Shown piece after piece: positions 32,909 to 35,124 of a DNA stretch of 35,124 nt. Position numbers and translations under genes: made by a program. Each line of letters starts with the position of its first letter. Within the stretch, counting starts at the first letter, position 1. The notes beneath the pieces were generated by a model that searched no databases, was not told where the DNA came from, and saw only the letters and a program-made list of their open reading frames with translations. Source of the DNA: Desulfobulbus sp. (GTDB lineage: Bacteria > Desulfobacterota > Desulfobulbia > Desulfobulbales > Desulfobulbaceae); assembly GCA_028684915.1 (NCBI GenBank), contig JAQUEZ010000054.1, forward strand, positions 1-35,124, given 5' to 3'.

Positions 32909-35047
32909 ATGGGTACACGAAAACAGAGGGAAGTAACTGGTGCGAGCACATCTGCCGAGGTCGAGTCCAGCACGGTGCATAACGGCGCGGTGAAAATGGC
33001 TGTATTGCCGGAAATGGTTGAATCGGATGCTGCCAGTTTCCCCATCGTTGGTATTGGTGCCTCGGCTGGGGGGTTAGCTGCTTTTGAGGCCTTTTTTTCC
33101 GGTATGCCGGTTGATGCCGACCCCGAAATGGCCTTTATTCTGGTGCAACACCTTGCTCCGGACCATAAGAGCATTCTTACCGATCTGGTCAAACGATATA
33201 CCCGGATGCAGGTTTTTGAAGTTGAGGATGGAATGATCGTTCACCCCAACTGCGCCTACATAATCCCTCCCAACCGCGACATGGCCTTTCTCGGAGGCTC
33301 CCTCCAATTACTCGAGCCTTCTTCGCCTCGTGGCCAGCGACTGCCCATCGACTTTTTCTTTCGTTCGCTGGCCCAGGATCAGCATGAGCGAGCCATTTGT
33401 GTGGTCCTCTCCGGTACCGGGAGTGATGGCAGCCTGGGAGTTCGGGCCATCAAAGGCGAGGGGGGCATGGTTATGGCCCAGGAGCCGAATTCCACCGAAT
33501 ATGATGGGATGCCGCGCAGTGCCATTGCCACCGGTTTGGTCGATTTTGTGCTCCCCCCGGCCAAGATGGCCGCGCAGCTTATTGCGTATACGGTGCACGC
33601 CTTTGGCCGCGCTCCACAGATTATCAGGCCTCAACCATCGAGTACCGAGAACGCACTCAAGAAAATTTTTATTCTACTGCGCACCCAAACCGGGCACGAT
33701 TTTTCCTTGTACAAACCAAGTACCGTCAATCGGCGGATTGAGCGGCGCATGGCGCTCCAACAAATCGAAACCATGGAGAGCTATGTAAAATATGCGCAGC
33801 AAACACCCAGGGAGGTCGAGGCACTTTTTCGTGACCTGCTCATAGGGGTCACTAATTTTTTTCGTGATCCTAAAGCATTCCAAGTTCTTGAAGAAAAAAT
33901 TATTCCGCGGTTATTTGTCGACAAGGTTGTGGGGGATGCGGTTCGCGTCTGGGTAGCGGGATGCGCCACTGGTGAAGAAGCCTATTCCCTGGCAATTCTG
34001 CTTGCTGAACACCAAGAGTCAATAAAGAAAAATTTTAAAATACAAATATTTGCAACTGATATTGACAGCCAGGCGGTTGCTACGGCTCGGGCCGGAGTGT
34101 ACTCTGCCAACATCGCTGTTGATATCACGCCGGATCGGCTAGCCCGTTTTTTCACCAACGAAGCGGATGGCAATACGTACCGCATTCGTAAAATCATCCG
34201 CGATATGTTGGTTTTTTCCGAGCAGAATGTCACCAAAGATCCGCCCTTTTCCAGACTTGATCTGATTAGTTGCCGTAACCTCCTCATCTATATGGGGGGC
34301 GATTTGCAGAAAAAACTCATCCCTCTTTTTTATTATGCTCTGAACTCTGGTGGATTTCTCTTTTTGGGCACCTCCGAGACGATTGGTGATTTTACCTATC
34401 TCTTTGCGGTGCAGGATCGCAAATTAAAAATATATCAACGCCAGGAGGCATGCCAGGGAGCCTCACGCGTAGGCCTTGGTACCTTTTTATCAACCTTGCC
34501 CTCTAAGAACGTGGCGCAAACGCACCAAGCAACAGCAGAAATGATGATCAATTCCCGAACACTGTCTTTGCGAGAGCTGACCGAACAGGCGCTTTTACAA
34601 CAAGTCGCCCCGGCCGCGGCCCTGATTGACGGGCTGGGCGATATTCTCTATATCCATGGACGTACCGGTTTCTACCTTGAACCGGCAACGGGAGAGGTCG
34701 GCGTCTACAATATTTTAAAAATGGCCCGTGAAGGATTACGACACGACCTGACAATGGCCCTACATAAATCAGTCACGGACCAGGCAATTGTTCGTTGCCC
34801 GGATGTACGGGTCAAAACCAACGGCGACTTTACCCCGATCAACTTGACGGTTCGTCCGGTGGTGAATGTCCCTACTCCATTAACCGATTCTCCCTTGTAC
34901 CTTGTCATTCTTGAAGATATTGCTATTCAGGCTGACGAGCACAAACCGCGGTTTTCGGCTGTTTCTGGGATTTGTACGGCAGGAATCGCCGATTCGGAGA
35001 TCAGAACTCCTGATCTCGAGAGATTTTGCTACGATACCAATTCGTAA
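32909..35047 (+). CDS. CheB-CheR fusion, C-terminally short
   Basis: A 712-residue protein. The CheB methylesterase domain (about 40-220) has the triad Ser52 (GASAGG), His81 (VQHLAP) and Asp173 (GSDG), with no receiver in front. The CheR methyltransferase domain (about 240-530) has RRIERRM, the SAM site VAGCATGEEAYSLA, ATDID and SCRNLLIYM. A further region to about 690 resembles the PAS-like linker of large CheB-CheR-kinase hybrids. ATG 32909 has GGAGG 4 bases upstream; a reading from 32819 lacks a site. Related hybrids usually continue into a long NEEL-repeat coiled coil and PAS or kinase domains. Here the frame stops with LERFCYDTNS, and scraps of that coiled coil are readable in other frames afterwards. 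Probably signalling rather than classical chemotaxis. Confidence 0.9.
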   Translation: MGTRKQREVTGASTSAEVESSTVHNGAVKMAVLPEMVESDAASFPIVGIGASAGGLAAFEAFFSGMPVDADPEMAFILVQHLAPDHKSILTDLVKRYTRMQVFEVEDGMIVHPNCAYIIPPNRDMAFLGGSLQLLEPSSPRGQRLPIDFFFRSLAQDQHERAICVVLSGTGSDGSLGVRAIKGEGGMVMAQEPNSTEYDGMPRSAIATGLVDFVLPPAKMAAQLIAYTVHAFGRAPQIIRPQPSSTENALKKIFILLRTQTGHDFSLYKPSTVNRRIERRMALQQIETMESYVKYAQQTPREVEALFRDLLIGVTNFFRDPKAFQVLEEKIIPRLFVDKVVGDAVRVWVAGCATGEEAYSLAILLAEHQESIKKNFKIQIFATDIDSQAVATARAGVYSANIAVDITPDRLARFFTNEADGNTYRIRKIIRDMLVFSEQNVTKDPPFSRLDLISCRNLLIYMGGDLQKKLIPLFYYALNSGGFLFLGTSETIGDFTYLFAVQDRKLKIYQRQEACQGASRVGLGTFLSTLPSKNVAQTHQATAEMMINSRTLSLRELTEQALLQQVAPAAALIDGLGDILYIHGRTGFYLEPATGEVGVYNILKMAREGLRHDLTMALHKSVTDQAIVRCPDVRVKTNGDFTPINLTVRPVVNVPTPLTDSPLYLVILEDIAIQADEHKPRFSAVSGICTAGIADSEIRTPDLERFCYDTNS

Positions 35048-35124
35048 AACAGGCGGAGGTCGGTGCCTGGAAACGTCGTTCGCGTTGCGTTCAATTCCTC
35101 GAGGAGATGCAGAATCGTTGCACT

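Overview
The window is bacterial chromosome from a Gram-negative organism. Periplasmic lipoproteins, an HflKC-like/FtsH membrane quality-control set, a cyclic beta-1,2-glucan synthase and many PAS-type two-component proteins all point that way. Small stress families (SAP-type, sll1863-type coiled coil, CsbD-like, BON) next to NtrC-type regulators suggest Desulfobacterota, perhaps a Desulfobulbales-like sulfate reducer. That placement is inferred from gene content only. No rRNA, tRNA, CRISPR array or insertion sequence was seen.

Layout. 1-4643 (+) is a tightly overlapping molybdenum hydroxylase operon of the xanthine dehydrogenase family: molybdopterin subunit cut by the window edge, 2Fe-2S subunit, FAD subunit, then an MFS transporter. 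4795-13581 (-) is one very large cyclic beta-1,2-glucan synthase (NdvB/Cgs type). 13820-22721 (-) is a membrane/stress and signalling block. In transcription order it reads: PAS histidine kinase, sigma-54 response regulator, two SPFH proteins (the second a putative lipoprotein), FtsH, a coiled-coil stress protein and a stand-alone receiver protein. A roughly 0.9-kb intergenic region separates it from 23630-27481 (+), which holds a second PAS kinase with Asn in place of the H-box His, a SAP-like mini-protein, a CsbD-like protein, a B12-binding radical SAM protein and a cold-shock protein with a strong terminator. 27571-29307 holds palindromic repeats, a broken DUF3309-like gene, a BON lipoprotein and a small secreted Gly/Met-rich protein. 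29475-35047 (+) holds a frameshifted REC-PAS-GGDEF-EAL gene, an AAA+ ATPase and a CheB-CheR fusion that stops where such proteins normally continue.

Main hunt result. Four sigma-54-like -24/-12 elements share the core GGCA(C/T)nGAnCTTGC (one diverges more) and stand before stress-type genes: the SPFH/FtsH operon, the coiled-coil protein, the DUF3309 remnant/BON lipoprotein, and the region between the two kinases. Each has a GCAAC/GTTGC or GTAAC/GTTAC dyad about 127-134 bp upstream of its -12 element. I infer a local sigma-54 envelope-stress regulon, perhaps driven by the NtrC-type regulator encoded in the middle of it. The motif matches are visible in the sequence; the regulatory link is inference.
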